Below, one piece after another: positions 1 through 8,544 of a stretch of 64,000 nucleotides of DNA (its first letter is position 1; every line of letters starts with the position of its first letter). Made by a program: the position numbers and the translations under genes. This DNA is from Methanosaeta sp. PtaU1.Bin112 (lineage in GTDB: Archaea; Halobacteriota; Methanosarcinia; Methanotrichales; Methanotrichaceae): assembly GCA_002067705.1 (NCBI GenBank), contig MVRL01000087.1, forward strand, positions 20,690-84,689, given 5' to 3'. Under the pieces are notes generated by a model, which was not told the origin of the DNA, ran no database searches, and was given only the letters and a program-made list of their open reading frames with translations.

Positions 1-729
1 TATGTTTATGCACTTTCCTGGGGTTGCAGAGAGCCAGGATGCATATTTGTCGGCAGTGAGTGGATACTCTTCCCAGCCCCGCGATGAGAAGCGAAATCCG
101 ATGTCATCGGTGAGCTTGTAGTTTCTCAGGAGCAATGCTACTTCCGTCTTCGGCGGCCGGTAGACGTAGTTGGGATCAGCCATAATCCCCTCGGTGAATA
201 CTGATTTGTATCCCATTTGCCCGGCCATTGCCGCGATCTGGTCATTGTAGATCAGCTCGGTATTCTCAAAAGTAGTGGGGCGCAGCCCAAATATATCCCA
301 GATAAGCTCCCTGTGCATCTTGACCTGCTCGAAGAACTCGCTCTTGTCCTCGTATAGGCTGGCCAGAGAGTGATAATAGGTCTGCTCCATCACCTCTACC
401 CCTCCGGTCTCCACCAGCTTGACAAAGGAATCCAGAACCTCGGGACGATAGGCTTGACACTGCTCCAGAAATACCCCTGAGAAGCTGTAGGCGACCTTAA
501 AGGGCCGGTCTGCTCCCTCATGCTTTCTAATGCTATCGAAAATCACCTTGTTGGCAGGAATATAGCATTTGTCGGATACGCGCCCAAAGATCCTCCGATT
601 CTCGGAATCATCGAAGTAGAAATCATGCAGATCCGGCACGCCTTCCTTCAGGGGTGAGCCGTCCCAGAAGAAATTTTTCTTGAGACGGAGGGGCTGGTGG
701 ACCTCAAAGCAGAGGGATATCAGAGTCAT
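1..729 (-). CDS. GH57-family glycoside hydrolase (alpha-amylase-like), 3' part cut by window edge
   Basis: The reverse strand is open from an ATG at 729 to the window edge (243 residues, no stop), so the C-terminal part is missing. The protein begins MTLISLCFEVHQPLRL; the HQP tripeptide after a short beta strand is the first signature of family GH57 enzymes, which act on alpha-glucans such as starch or glycogen inside the cell. Further GH57-like blocks are a GVEVMEQTYYHSL segment near residue 110 and an FENTELIYND segment near residue 150. A TATA-like run at 748-757 lies about 20-30 bases upstream of the ATG. The family call is fairly firm; exact substrate cannot be told from this fragment. 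Confidence 0.85.
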   Translation of the reverse strand, partial: MTLISLCFEVHQPLRLKKNFFWDGSPLKEGVPDLHDFYFDDSENRRIFGRVSDKCYIPANKVIFDSIRKHEGADRPFKVAYSFSGVFLEQCQAYRPEVLDSFVKLVETGGVEVMEQTYYHSLASLYEDKSEFFEQVKMHRELIWDIFGLRPTTFENTELIYNDQIAAMAGQMGYKSVFTEGIMADPNYVYRPPKTEVALLLRNYKLTDDIGFRFSSRGWEEYPLTADKYASWLSATPGKCINI

Positions 730-800
730 CACTGTTATTCCGGCTGCAAAATATTTACATCCTTCGCGCGACCTATCCATTGCATTGAGCTGGGCAAAAG

Positions 801-810
801 ATATAAATAA
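801..810 (+). promoter_or_regulatory. TATA box upstream of the RAM-domain gene
   Basis: The run atataaataa is a good archaeal TATA element and lies about 43 bases upstream of the ATG at 853, allowing a short leader. Confidence 0.6.
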
Positions 811-852
811 TCTGACTGAATTGCAGAGGGTTTCAGTGGGGGTTTCTGGCAC

Positions 853-1131
853 ATGTTATTTGGAATGACGATGATTAAGGTTAGTGGCGGTCAGGAACGA
901 TCGGTTTATAATCACCTTCAAAGAAGTCCCGAAGTTACTAATATCTATCGTCTCTTCGGCGAGTATAGCCTCTTTCTGGTCATGCAGGCGGAAGAGAGAA
1001 ATAGCCTCACTCGGATGCTCAGCGATCTGGGATCTCGGGAGAATGTCATCAAGACCGGGCCGGTCCTTCTCACTGCTGATGAGGGCCGTCCGGATCGCTC
1101 CAGGAAAGATTTTGCCGCCACATGGGCCTAG
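853..1131 (+). CDS. Stand-alone Lrp/AsnC ligand-binding (RAM) domain protein
   Basis: A 92-residue protein, too short to hold the N-terminal HTH of a full Lrp/AsnC regulator. Its core (MIKVSGGQERSVYNHLQ, then VTNIYRLFGEYSLFLVMQA) fits the beta-alpha-beta ferredoxin-like RAM fold, which binds amino acids and forms dimers or octamers. A second RAM-only protein lies at 60551-60784. Alternative starts are the internal ATGs at MTM. It is monocistronic, followed directly by the convergent DUF35 gene. The family is inferred from the fold pattern; the ligand is unknown. Confidence 0.7.
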   Translation: MLFGMTMIKVSGGQERSVYNHLQRSPEVTNIYRLFGEYSLFLVMQAEERNSLTRMLSDLGSRENVIKTGPVLLTADEGRPDRSRKDFAATWA

Positions 1132-1142
1132 ATATTCGATCT

Positions 1143-1577
1143 TTATCTTCTGCTTTTTTCCGAACAGCTGGGCTCGATGAGCGGCGCAAACTTGGTGCCG
1201 TAGTAGATTATGCCCTTGTCGCCTTCCTTTCCCAGGATGCGAAATACGGCCTTTACGCGCATGCCGATCTTCACGTTAGCAGAGCTGGAGACGATCTGGC
1301 CGGTGATCTTGGGGCCCTCGTCAAGCTGAATGATGGCCAGATTGTAGGGTGTCAGCCTCTCAAAGTCCTCGGTGGCGTTATAAATGGTAGTATTGGTGAT
1401 AACCGTACCCGTCCCCTTGAAGGTGTAATCCTCCATATGCGCCCCGCGACGGCAATTGGGACAGAGATTTCTGGGGGGGAAGAAGTATTCGTTGCAGCAG
1501 GTGCAGTGGGTGCCGGAAAGGTTGTACCTTTGTGGTATGCTTCTCCAGAATCTGGGCGCTTGATTGGTCATATTCAC
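1143..1577 (-). CDS. DUF35 OB-fold / zinc-ribbon acyl-CoA scaffold protein of the thiolase-HMG-CoA synthase complex
   Basis: A 144-residue protein with an N-terminal zinc ribbon (CTCC near residue 25 and CPNC near residue 38) followed by an OB-fold segment ([14 protein letters not shown], then [16 protein letters not shown]). Proteins of this family bridge acetoacetyl-CoA thiolase and HMG-CoA synthase in archaea and allow acetoacetyl-CoA to be passed between them through a shared CoA site. Its start overlaps the stop of the thiolase gene by four bases, and it is the last gene of a four-gene operon, so translational coupling and joint complex formation are expected. Function is inferred from family and context. 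Confidence 0.9.
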   Translation of the reverse strand: MNMTNQAPRFWRSIPQRYNLSGTHCTCCNEYFFPPRNLCPNCRRGAHMEDYTFKGTGTVITNTTIYNATEDFERLTPYNLAIIQLDEGPKITGQIVSSSANVKIGMRVKAVFRILGKEGDKGIIYYGTKFAPLIEPSCSEKSRR

Positions 1578-2737
1578 CTCGAAAATATGTGGACCAGGGC
1601 AGTTCCGCCTGATCCGCCTACGTTATGGGCAAGGCCTATCTCCGCCTCATCCACCTGACGCTTGCCTGCCTTTCCGCGAAGCTGCAACACTATCTCATAA
1701 GCCTGTTTTATTCCCGTAGCACCAACGGGATGGCCGCAAGCCTTCAGCCCTCCTGAGGTGTTGATAGGCAGAGGCCCTCCCAGGGCCGTCGTCCCTTCTC
1801 CTATGGCTTTGCCGCCCTGGCCCTTCTCCACAAATCCCAGGTCCTCTATGGCCAATATCTCCGCAATGGTGAAGCAGTCGTGAACCTCGGCCACATCAAC
1901 CGCCCGGGGCTCGATCCCGGCCTGGGCAAAGGCGGCCCGCCCGGCATGGACGGTGGCATCCAATGTGGTCAGATCGCGACGATCATGCAGGGCTAAGGTA
2001 TCGCTCGCCTGGGCGCAGCCTATGATCTTAATGGGATCTTCGGAAAAACTTCTTGCCATATCCGTAGGAGCAAGAACCAGTGCTGCCGCCCCATCGGAGA
2101 TGGGTGAGCAGTCCAGGATGTGAAGCGGATCGGCCACCATTGGAGACTTGAAGACATCATCGACCGTGATCTCCATGTGGTACTGCGCTATGGGATTCAT
2201 GCAGGCATGATGGTGGTTCTTCACCGCTACCTGGGCCATCTGCTCATTTGTTGTGCCGTAGCGACGCATATGCAGCTTGGCGATCATGGCGTAAAGTGCC
2301 GGGAAGGTGGCGCCGAAGAAACATTCCCATTCCCTATCTGCCGCCGAGGCCAGTGCGTCGGCAGCCGTGCCTGAGGAGACATCGGTCATCTTCTCGACTC
2401 CTGCGGCGATGACAATATCGCTATAGCCGCTGGCCACCGCTAAAACCGCCTGGCGTAGCGCGAGGCCACCGGATGCACAGGCGGCTTCCACGCGGGTGGA
2501 AGGCAGGTGCAGGCGAGAGAGGCCAGCACAGTCGGCGATGAGCGCCCCTATGTGCTCCTGCTCGATGAATCGCCCGCCGCTCATGTTTCCCACATAAAGA
2601 GCATCGATCTGCTCGCCGGTGATCTCGGCATCCCCGATGGCCATTACACCGGCCTCAGCGATCATGTCGCGCAGAGAGACATCCCATCTCTCTCCGAATT
2701 TGGTGCAGCCTGCGCCAATTATGGATACGCTTCTCAT
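1574..2737 (-). CDS. Acetoacetyl-CoA thiolase (acetyl-CoA C-acetyltransferase)
   Basis: A 387-residue thiolase, full length for the archaeal SCP2-like class. The nucleophile cysteine sits in [15 protein letters not shown] near residue 87, and the C-terminal catalytic block reads CGHPVGATG near residue 345. It condenses two acetyl-CoA into acetoacetyl-CoA, the first step of the mevalonate route to archaeal membrane lipids. It overlaps the upstream HMG-CoA synthase gene and the downstream DUF35 gene by four bases each, the arrangement known for the channelling thiolase/HMGS/DUF35 complex. Equilibrium of the thiolase reaction is unfavourable, which the complex is thought to overcome. Confidence 0.93.
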   Translation of the reverse strand: MRSVSIIGAGCTKFGERWDVSLRDMIAEAGVMAIGDAEITGEQIDALYVGNMSGGRFIEQEHIGALIADCAGLSRLHLPSTRVEAACASGGLALRQAVLAVASGYSDIVIAAGVEKMTDVSSGTAADALASAADREWECFFGATFPALYAMIAKLHMRRYGTTNEQMAQVAVKNHHHACMNPIAQYHMEITVDDVFKSPMVADPLHILDCSPISDGAAALVLAPTDMARSFSEDPIKIIGCAQASDTLALHDRRDLTTLDATVHAGRAAFAQAGIEPRAVDVAEVHDCFTIAEILAIEDLGFVEKGQGGKAIGEGTTALGGPLPINTSGGLKACGHPVGATGIKQAYEIVLQLRGKAGKRQVDEAEIGLAHNVGGSGGTALVHIFSR

Positions 2738-3771
2738 ATTCTCAGCTTGCCCTTATGCTTGGCATACATGGCATAATCAATATACTCTGCATCGCCGATG
2801 CAGTCACGAACGCTCAAAGCGCCGCAGCGGATGCTATCGATCTCGTCTTTTACACTTATGCTGAAGGCATCGCTTCCCGCTCCTGAGCCGAAGCTGGTTA
2901 CAAAGATGCGCTCACCAGGCTTGGCGATATCCAAAGTGGCAGCAAGGCCGATGAGACAGGACGCTGAGTACGTGTTTCCAATGAGGGGCACAATCAATCC
3001 TGGCTCGATCTGCTTTTTGGAAAATCCCAGCATCTTGGCCACGCGCAATGGAAACTTTCCATTGGGCTGATGGAAAACGGCATAATCATAATCATCGGGC
3101 ACCCTTTTCATGCGCTCCAGAAGACCGCGAGCGGCGCCCGCCACGTGCTTGAAGTAAGCCGGCTCACCCGTGAATCTTCCGCCGTGTTCGGGATAAGGCA
3201 TGCCCTCCCGTCTCCAGAAATCAGGGGTATCTGATGTGAAGGAATAGGTGCCTTCGATCTCGGCGGCCACATCCCGGCTGCCTATAACATAGGCTGCGCC
3301 GCCGGCTGCAGCCGTGTATTCCAGCATGTCGCCGGGTGCTCCCTGGCTCACATCCGCCCCTATGGCCAGGCCGAGGTCGATCAGATTGGAGCTGACCAGA
3401 CCGAGACAGGCCTGCAAGGCAGCAGTTCCCGCTTTGCAGGCAAACTCAAAATCGGCAGCTGTAAAAGATGATGAGGTGCATGCTGCCTGGCCCACGATGG
3501 TGGCGGTAGGCTTTACGGCATAAGGATGGCTCTCCGAGCCTGCATAGATCGCACCAATTCTCTTCGGATCGATCCTCGCGCGCTGCAAGGCATTTCTTGC
3601 CGCCTCCACTGCAATGGTCACTGTATCCTCATCCAGATCGGGCACGGACTTCTCAAAGACCCGGAGACCCTCCGTGATCTCCTCACCATTACCCCAAACC
3701 CGGGCGATTTCGTCCAGCCTTATGCGAAATCGCGGGATATAGACGCCATAGCTGACAATACCTGAGACCAA
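2734..3771 (-). CDS. Hydroxymethylglutaryl-CoA synthase (archaeal type)
   Basis: A 345-residue HMG-CoA synthase, which adds acetyl-CoA to acetoacetyl-CoA in the mevalonate pathway. The N-terminus ([14 protein letters not shown]) is typical of the archaeal enzyme. The catalytic cysteine lies in [17 protein letters not shown] near residue 110, and the conserved histidine in [11 protein letters not shown] near residue 235. The start is a TTG at 3771 with a GGGTG ribosome-binding site about 9 bases upstream; no better ATG is available. It lies six bases after the regulator gene and overlaps the thiolase gene by four bases. Confidence 0.94.
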   Translation of the reverse strand: MVSGIVSYGVYIPRFRIRLDEIARVWGNGEEITEGLRVFEKSVPDLDEDTVTIAVEAARNALQRARIDPKRIGAIYAGSESHPYAVKPTATIVGQAACTSSSFTAADFEFACKAGTAALQACLGLVSSNLIDLGLAIGADVSQGAPGDMLEYTAAAGGAAYVIGSRDVAAEIEGTYSFTSDTPDFWRREGMPYPEHGGRFTGEPAYFKHVAGAARGLLERMKRVPDDYDYAVFHQPNGKFPLRVAKMLGFSKKQIEPGLIVPLIGNTYSASCLIGLAATLDIAKPGERIFVTSFGSGAGSDAFSISVKDEIDSIRCGALSVRDCIGDAEYIDYAMYAKHKGKLRI

Positions 3772-3777
3772 CAGATT

Positions 3778-4497
3778 TCACCCTTTGCTCAATGCGGTGG
3801 TGAGTTCGTCAACGGAAAAATGTGTCGTTAGAAGAGGGATATTCTCGACCTGTGCAATTTTAATGGCAATAGGGTCGACCTCGGAAGGGGTTATTCCCTG
3901 CAGGACCACCGCACCGGGCTTGAGGTTGCTGACCCGCACGGCCACCATAGGCGATTTGCCAGAGTGAGCGCCGGTGAATATCAGAGCGCGGGCAGTGCTG
4001 CGTCCGTAGATCTTCTGGAACTGGTCGGGGAGCATTTCAACAATGGCCTTCATGCTATCTATTACCGTATATCCCCATATGGTGATATCAGTGCGACCGA
4101 AGATCACCTCGGCATTGAGTCTTTCGACGATGGTCGCGAGATGGATGGGGTCCTGGTACTCGCAGACGCTGCAGATGGAGTCCAGCCCCAAAATGTCACC
4201 CCACATGTTCTCGTAAGCACGGAGAACATTGCAGCCGCGGCTTTCATCTATGCGCAGGAGAGCATCAATGATCTTGCTTACAATCATTATGCCAGGGGAC
4301 TTTCTCCTGCCGCTCTCATAATCGGATATGACGGAAGGAGACATGCCCATATAATTGGATAGATCGGTCTGGGTTATGGCAAAGTTTCTGCGCCATTTCC
4401 TCAGGGTATCGCCTGGATTTTGGGAAAGGGTGATCTCTCCTGCGATCTTCTCAGCCAACAATCCTCGTGCGTTGGAGATCTCCCCACCGGAATTCAT
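3778..4497 (-). CDS. XRE-type HTH transcriptional regulator (COG1709-like), first gene of the HMGS operon
   Basis: A 239-residue protein from an ATG at 4497. A longer reading frame exists upstream, but it would run through the TATA box at 4521-4530, so the short start is preferred and the mRNA may be nearly leaderless. Residues about 35-90 form a Cro/C1-type helix-turn-helix (LRKWRRNFAITQTDLSNYMG, then VISDYESGRR). The remaining 140 residues are a globular alpha/beta domain found in archaeal regulators of this architecture. Its place six bases ahead of HMG-CoA synthase suggests it controls isoprenoid or lipid synthesis, possibly through a pathway ligand; that role is inference. Confidence 0.85.
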   Translation of the reverse strand: MNSGGEISNARGLLAEKIAGEITLSQNPGDTLRKWRRNFAITQTDLSNYMGMSPSVISDYESGRRKSPGIMIVSKIIDALLRIDESRGCNVLRAYENMWGDILGLDSICSVCEYQDPIHLATIVERLNAEVIFGRTDITIWGYTVIDSMKAIVEMLPDQFQKIYGRSTARALIFTGAHSGKSPMVAVRVSNLKPGAVVLQGITPSEVDPIAIKIAQVENIPLLTTHFSVDELTTALSKG

Positions 4498-4520
4498 AAA
4501 GCAATTACTGGCTAAACTAG

Positions 4521-4530
4521 GATATAAATC
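4521..4530 (-). promoter_or_regulatory. TATA box of the regulator-HMGS-thiolase-DUF35 operon
   Basis: On the minus strand the sequence reads gatttatatc, centred about 28 bases upstream of the ATG at 4497, so transcription should start very near the start codon. Confidence 0.65.
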
Positions 4531-4605
4531 TAGCGAAAATAATACGGCATTCAACGTAGAATTTGCCGATAAAGCCATTATTCAGAGGATTACTTGAAAA
4601 AGAAG

Positions 4606-4702
4606 TGCGTCGACCGGGATTCGAACCCGGGTTGTAGGCTTGCTTCGCAGATATTAAGATCTGCCTGGAAGGCCCAAGTCATAACCACTAGACCATCGAC
4701 GC
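4606..4702 (-). tRNA. tRNA-Gly (anticodon UCC) with a 25-nt intron
   Basis: The acceptor stem GCGTCGA (4696-4702) pairs exactly with TCGACGC (4607-4613), followed by discriminator A. The T arm contains GGTTCGAATCC. The anticodon loop reads C-T-TCC-A, then an intron at 4641-4665 in the canonical position 37/38, then A38 and the closing stem strand GCCTA. The junction forms a textbook bulge-helix-bulge: a 4-bp central helix CTTC/GAAG flanked by two 3-nt bulges (CAG and CAA), with an intron hairpin GCAGAT/ATCTGC. Removing the intron gives a 72-nt tRNA. CCA is not encoded. Confidence 0.95.
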
Positions 4703-4936
4703 CCGCCCCTTAGGTGGAAGAGGTTGAACTTAACTGTTTCGATTGAAAGACCTCTGCTTATCCGCTTGTCTATTGGGATATTGGGATGATACGCCAAGAT
4801 GAGATGGCATCCATGTAGAAAATGGACCTGCTCCGCGAGGTGAATAATGGTGAATAAAAGACTTCCTTGCTGGCCGATTTGGCCACCAAGGAAACACAAT
4901 CGTTTGCTTCGAATCATTCAGGCTAATTTTCCCCGA

Positions 4937-5023
4937 TTAAGCTCCAACGGTTAAGCCGTATCCGATTAGCAGCAAAACGGCCAGCACCAAAAGTCCAATC
5001 CAGTAATGAAATACGCCATCCAT
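4937..5023 (-). CDS. 28-residue single-span membrane peptide
   Basis: An ORF too short for usual gene callers. It starts MDGVFHYWIG and continues with an uninterrupted hydrophobic stretch (LLVLAVLLLIGYGL) that would form one membrane helix, ending TVGA and a TAA. A GGTGA ribosome-binding site lies 4-5 bases before the ATG, which argues that it is translated. It is isolated between the tRNA-Gly gene and an AT-rich intergenic region. No function is recognised; small single-span peptides of this kind are often accessory subunits of membrane complexes (inference only). Confidence 0.5.
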   Translation of the reverse strand: MDGVFHYWIGLLVLAVLLLIGYGLTVGA

Positions 5024-5380
5024 TTCTATCACCCATGTCCTGGCCAAGTGGCCAAATAGCTTTTTACCTATTATGGTATTTACCTTTTTTGGTTTTTAAA
5101 ATTAAAGGTTTAAACCTATTTTGCTTTTTACCCATAATACCTTTTCAATCAAAAAATTATCCGCTCGCCATAACTGTGATTCATGTCGCATTGATACTCA
5201 ATTTAGAATTTAATAACTAATAATAATATTTTATTATAATATTATAAAAAAAAGCGAGCTGCCCTTATTAAGAGATCTTCTTAGATGATCCTTGAAGTGG
5301 AATATAATACATGCTGATGAATATGCAAATCATGCCATCAGATAATTTGATATACAGGTGAGGCGGCGAGGGAGCAAGGC
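5024..5380. other. AT-rich intergenic region with repeated TTTTTACC motifs
   Basis: No gene is visible. The stretch 5055-5160 holds several T-rich runs ending in ACC (at about 5061 and 5125), related to runs near 12725 and 12783 upstream of another small membrane-peptide ORF. From 5200 to 5250 there is a long run of A/T (taataatattttattataat) that could hold the carS promoter. Confidence 0.4.
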
Positions 5381-5917
5381 ATGAATTTACTGATAACGGC
5401 CTTCTGGCTAATGCTGCCCGCATATCTGCCCAATAACTGTGCAGTTCTATTTGGGGGGGGCACTCCTCTAGACTTCGGTAGGTCCTTCCATGATGGAAAT
5501 CGTATGCTAGGTGATGGGAAGACCTTCCGAGGGACGATAGCGGGCACGCTGGGTGGCCTGATTATAGGTCTGCTCCTCAACGGCCTTGCGCCAAACCTTG
5601 GTCTTCCCAGCTTCGGCTCTGGCATCAGTCAGTTGCCTATCATCTTTGGTCTCTCTTTTGGCGCCATGCTGGGAGACATTGTAGCTGCCTTTTTTAAGCG
5701 AAGGATGGGCCTGAAGCGCGGAGCCCAGCTGTTCATCATCGATCAGCTGGATTTTGTCATAGGCTCCTGGATTTTGACCATGATTCTCGCGCCAGAGTGG
5801 TTTTGGCAGAACTTCACGCCACCAATCATAGTATTGGTGCTAGTGATAACACCAATACTCCATCGCGCCATGAACATCATCGGTTATCGCATGGGTTCAA
5901 AAAGAGAACCCTGGTAA
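5381..5917 (+). CDS. carS: CDP-archaeol synthase (CDP-2,3-bis-O-geranylgeranyl-sn-glycerol synthase)
   Basis: A 178-residue integral membrane protein of the former DUF46 family, matching the usual 165-180 residues. It activates digeranylgeranylglyceryl phosphate with CTP to give CDP-archaeol, the precursor of polar headgroup attachment. Visible signatures are [15 protein letters not shown] near residue 15, the polar block [22 protein letters not shown] around residues 30-50, and [17 protein letters not shown] near residue 105, with four to five hydrophobic spans. A GAGGGAG ribosome-binding site precedes the ATG. It is a single gene just upstream of the mtr operon. Confidence 0.93.
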   Translation: MNLLITAFWLMLPAYLPNNCAVLFGGGTPLDFGRSFHDGNRMLGDGKTFRGTIAGTLGGLIIGLLLNGLAPNLGLPSFGSGISQLPIIFGLSFGAMLGDIVAAFFKRRMGLKRGAQLFIIDQLDFVIGSWILTMILAPEWFWQNFTPPIIVLVLVITPILHRAMNIIGYRMGSKREPW

Positions 5918-6018
5918 GGGCATTTTCCATCAAATCCTTTTACCAGTGCCTAATTTCCTTCATTATTTCCTTTCGCATCATCTCCGCACTTGCCATCTCT
6001 CTTGCGAACCGCGAAAGG

Positions 6019-6030
6019 TTTATAAGTTTA
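6019..6030 (+). promoter_or_regulatory. TATA box of the mtr operon
   Basis: The run tttataagttta lies about 85 bases upstream of mtrE, predicting a leader of roughly 60 bases. A strong ribosome-binding site (aggaggagg, 6099-6107) precedes the mtrE ATG at 6112, as expected for a highly expressed operon. Confidence 0.7.
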
Positions 6031-6111
6031 GGTAATTGATAACGATAGCGTCATAGCCAATTTTATAGTGAAAAAGCATGAAATTGGTGAAATGAAAAGG
6101 AGGAGGAACAA

Positions 6112-7017
6112 ATGGACGCATTTAGCATGGGGCTTATAGCTGCGATGGGTGCCCTTGCGACGGTTGCTGGTGCTTCTGAGGATATAGAATCAGATATAGG
6201 ATCTCAGAGCAATCCCAACTCGCAAGTACAACTGGCTGCCCAGGTAGGTAACCCCCACAGGATTTATAACAAGGCCATCTCAGGGGAACCCCCGGCCAAT
6301 GCCCTGTGGGCTGCCACTGCTGCTATAGTGGCCTATACTCTTATTACGGCCTTCCAGATGTCCGCACTGCTTGCCCTGGTAGCAGGCGCATCAGTTGCCG
6401 CTCTGTTCAACGGTGTCTTATCGATGAGCGCCTATTTTGGCAGGAATTCCAGCCAGAAGAGGTTCAATCAGTGGGTCTATCTGGATATCATCAGATACAC
6501 TACGCCATCAATTATGGCACATGCTTGGATAACATCGTTTTGTATTGCAACTATATCTTACATCATGGTATACATGTTGCCCACTCCACATCCCTTCCCG
6601 ATGGCCGTCATCGCCTTGATCTGGGGATTGGCGGTAGGTGCTATCGGCTCGTCTGTGGGCGATATTCACTATGGTGGTGAGCGTGAGTTTCAGAACAGGC
6701 AATTCGGCTGCGGTCTGAACACTATGCTGTCCGGCCAGATTGTAAGAAAGGCTGAGGCAGGCCTGCGAAACTCCATAGATAACGCCTGGTTCTGTACCAA
6801 GTTCGGCGGCCCTGCCACAGGAATGGGCTTTGGCCTGACGGTCTTCCTGGACAACTGGAGAACAACTGTATTCGACCCAGTTACTCAGGCGCCATACGCC
6901 ATCGCCATGGGGCTGTTCTTTATCATTGTGATGGTAGTCTATAACAACTACATCGAAAAGTCCGCCCGGAGAAAGTACGGACCATATCCGGAGTACAAGG
7001 GGGATATTGCAGCATGA
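6112..7017 (+). CDS. mtrE: Tetrahydromethanopterin S-methyltransferase subunit E
   Basis: A 301-residue multi-span membrane protein, the first gene of mtrEDCBAFGH. The Mtr complex moves the methyl group between tetrahydrosarcinapterin and coenzyme M through a corrinoid and couples this to sodium translocation; in acetoclastic growth it runs from methyl-H4SPT toward methyl-CoM while exporting Na+. MtrE, with MtrC and MtrD, forms the membrane ion-translocating part. Its N-terminus (MGLIAAMGALATVAGASEDIESDIGSQSNPNSQVQL, residues 6-41) contains the family's polar loop after the first span. It overlaps mtrD by four bases. A strong AGGAGG site precedes it. Confidence 0.97.
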   Translation: MDAFSMGLIAAMGALATVAGASEDIESDIGSQSNPNSQVQLAAQVGNPHRIYNKAISGEPPANALWAATAAIVAYTLITAFQMSALLALVAGASVAALFNGVLSMSAYFGRNSSQKRFNQWVYLDIIRYTTPSIMAHAWITSFCIATISYIMVYMLPTPHPFPMAVIALIWGLAVGAIGSSVGDIHYGGEREFQNRQFGCGLNTMLSGQIVRKAEAGLRNSIDNAWFCTKFGGPATGMGFGLTVFLDNWRTTVFDPVTQAPYAIAMGLFFIIVMVVYNNYIEKSARRKYGPYPEYKGDIAA

Positions 7018-7703
7018 ACTTTGATATTAATACTATTGTCTACATCCTGGAGATCATTGTCGGAGGGCTCCTGGTAGGCATTGGTGTTCACTTTGTGCCG
7101 GTAGGTGGCGCTCCTGCCGCTATGGCTCAAGCCGCCGGTATCGGCACGGGCACTGTGCAGCTCGCTGCAGGCTCCGGCCTGACAGGTTTATTAGCCGCAG
7201 GTCTGATGATGTCCGTCACAGACAACCTATGGTTGATCCTGGCCTCTGGTGCAGTAGGTGCAGGGATCATGATGGGCTCAACAATGCTCACAGGCTCCTG
7301 GATCTATGCTTATGCAGTAGGTGCGCCCTTTGCTTCCGCCAAGGTCAACTACGACCCAATAACTGGATTCTCTCAGCCGCCTTATGTGGCTCCGGGAACA
7401 GTTGGCCAGGGCATACCCACAGTCTGCTTCACCAGCGGCCTGATCGGCGGCATGATGGGCGGCCTCGGCGGCGCTATGATCTACTATCCACTCTATCTGA
7501 TCAACGGCAATGCCGCATTGAGCGCCATGTTCGCCATTGGTATCTTCCTGGTGAATGCCGTTATAGCATCCTGGAACATCCAGGGAACCATTGAAGGCTT
7601 CCACGATCCCAAGTTCAAGAAGTGGCCCTTCGCCTTCAAAGCCTGCCTCATCGCCAGCGTACTGCTCGCTTTAGCATCTGTGCTGATCACAGGAGGTGCC
7701 TGA
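7014..7703 (+). CDS. mtrD: Tetrahydromethanopterin S-methyltransferase subunit D
   Basis: A 229-residue membrane protein with six or so hydrophobic spans, full length for MtrD. It begins MNFDINTIVYILEIIVGGLL and includes the glycine-rich stretch GAGIMMGSTMLTGSWIYAYAVGA (residues about 82-104). Together with MtrE and MtrC it makes up the sodium-translocating membrane module of the Mtr complex. The start overlaps the mtrE stop in an ATGA arrangement, and its stop lies one base before the mtrC ATG. Confidence 0.97.
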   Translation: MNFDINTIVYILEIIVGGLLVGIGVHFVPVGGAPAAMAQAAGIGTGTVQLAAGSGLTGLLAAGLMMSVTDNLWLILASGAVGAGIMMGSTMLTGSWIYAYAVGAPFASAKVNYDPITGFSQPPYVAPGTVGQGIPTVCFTSGLIGGMMGGLGGAMIYYPLYLINGNAALSAMFAIGIFLVNAVIASWNIQGTIEGFHDPKFKKWPFAFKACLIASVLLALASVLITGGA

Positions 7704-7704
7704 A

Positions 7705-8532
7705 ATGTCCTTAGGAGGAGCTGCAGGCGGAGCGCCGTCTGCATTTGATCCCAAGAAGCTGAGAATGTACGGCCTCGTCGGTTCCATCGTGGGAATATAT
7801 CTGGGTGCCATCCTCAATAGTGCCCTGAATACCAATGTGTTCTCCTTTATCGGTGCTGTAGCTGCCATATTTGCTGTGGTAATGGGTGCCAACGCCGTTA
7901 GAAGGGTCTGCGCTTACGGTATCGGCACGGGTGTTCCGTCTATCGGCATGCTTGCACTCGGTATGGGTATCATTGCCGTCATGTTCGGGCTGTCGATGGC
8001 TGAGACATTGGGCTCGATACTGGTAGGTCCAATCATCATTCTGGTCTATGCCGGAGTCTTTGGTTACATCATAGGCGTCATCGCCAATAAGGTCATCAAG
8101 TTCAACATTCCCGTAATGGAAGAGGGAAATGCCGACCTGTCTATGGCAGGCGCAATGGCAATTCTCGGCTGGAGCTTTGCCATATCCGGAACCTTGGGCT
8201 ATGTCGATATCTTGAACAATGTTCTTATGAGTGGCTACATCGCCATCATCTTCATCGCCGGCGGTCTTGCTATCCTGCATCCTTTCAACGCCAATCTCGG
8301 CCCGGATGAGCAGCAGGATAGGACCCTGGTTAATGCGATAATGGTGAGCGGAATGGCCATGATTGCTACGGGAATTGGCGCTATCGCAACACAGGGCCTA
8401 GCATCCGGACTATTGCAGCTTGTTATCGGTTTTGCCATATGGTTCTACTTCTTCAAGATGTACTACCGTCTGGTCAAGAGAGACGCAGCTGCCGTGGTAG
8501 GAACAGGACTATTGCCGCCAACGGTGCAGTGA
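7705..8532 (+). CDS. mtrC: Tetrahydromethanopterin S-methyltransferase subunit C
   Basis: A 275-residue membrane protein starting at the ATG at 7705, which has an AGGAGGTG ribosome-binding site ending seven bases upstream; a GTG at 7696 inside that site is a less likely start. Eight to nine hydrophobic spans are visible, for example GLVGSIVGIYLGAILNS and FSFIGAVAAIFAVVMGA. It is the third ion-translocating core subunit of the Mtr complex. A second AGGAGG sequence just inside the gene is coding (LGGAAGG). Confidence 0.97.
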   Translation: MSLGGAAGGAPSAFDPKKLRMYGLVGSIVGIYLGAILNSALNTNVFSFIGAVAAIFAVVMGANAVRRVCAYGIGTGVPSIGMLALGMGIIAVMFGLSMAETLGSILVGPIIILVYAGVFGYIIGVIANKVIKFNIPVMEEGNADLSMAGAMAILGWSFAISGTLGYVDILNNVLMSGYIAIIFIAGGLAILHPFNANLGPDEQQDRTLVNAIMVSGMAMIATGIGAIATQGLASGLLQLVIGFAIWFYFFKMYYRLVKRDAAAVVGTGLLPPTVQ

Positions 8533-8544
8533 GGAGGTCTAGAA

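Noticed and set aside
1122..1658. 178-codon plus-strand ORF
   Set aside because: It is the antisense of the DUF35 and thiolase genes, whose families are recognisable, and its translation shows no family.
4498..4578. N-terminal extension of the XRE regulator
   Set aside because: It would translate through the TATA box at 4521-4530.
4654..4917. 87-codon minus-strand ORF across the tRNA-Gly gene
   Set aside because: It overlaps a well-supported tRNA and shows no family.
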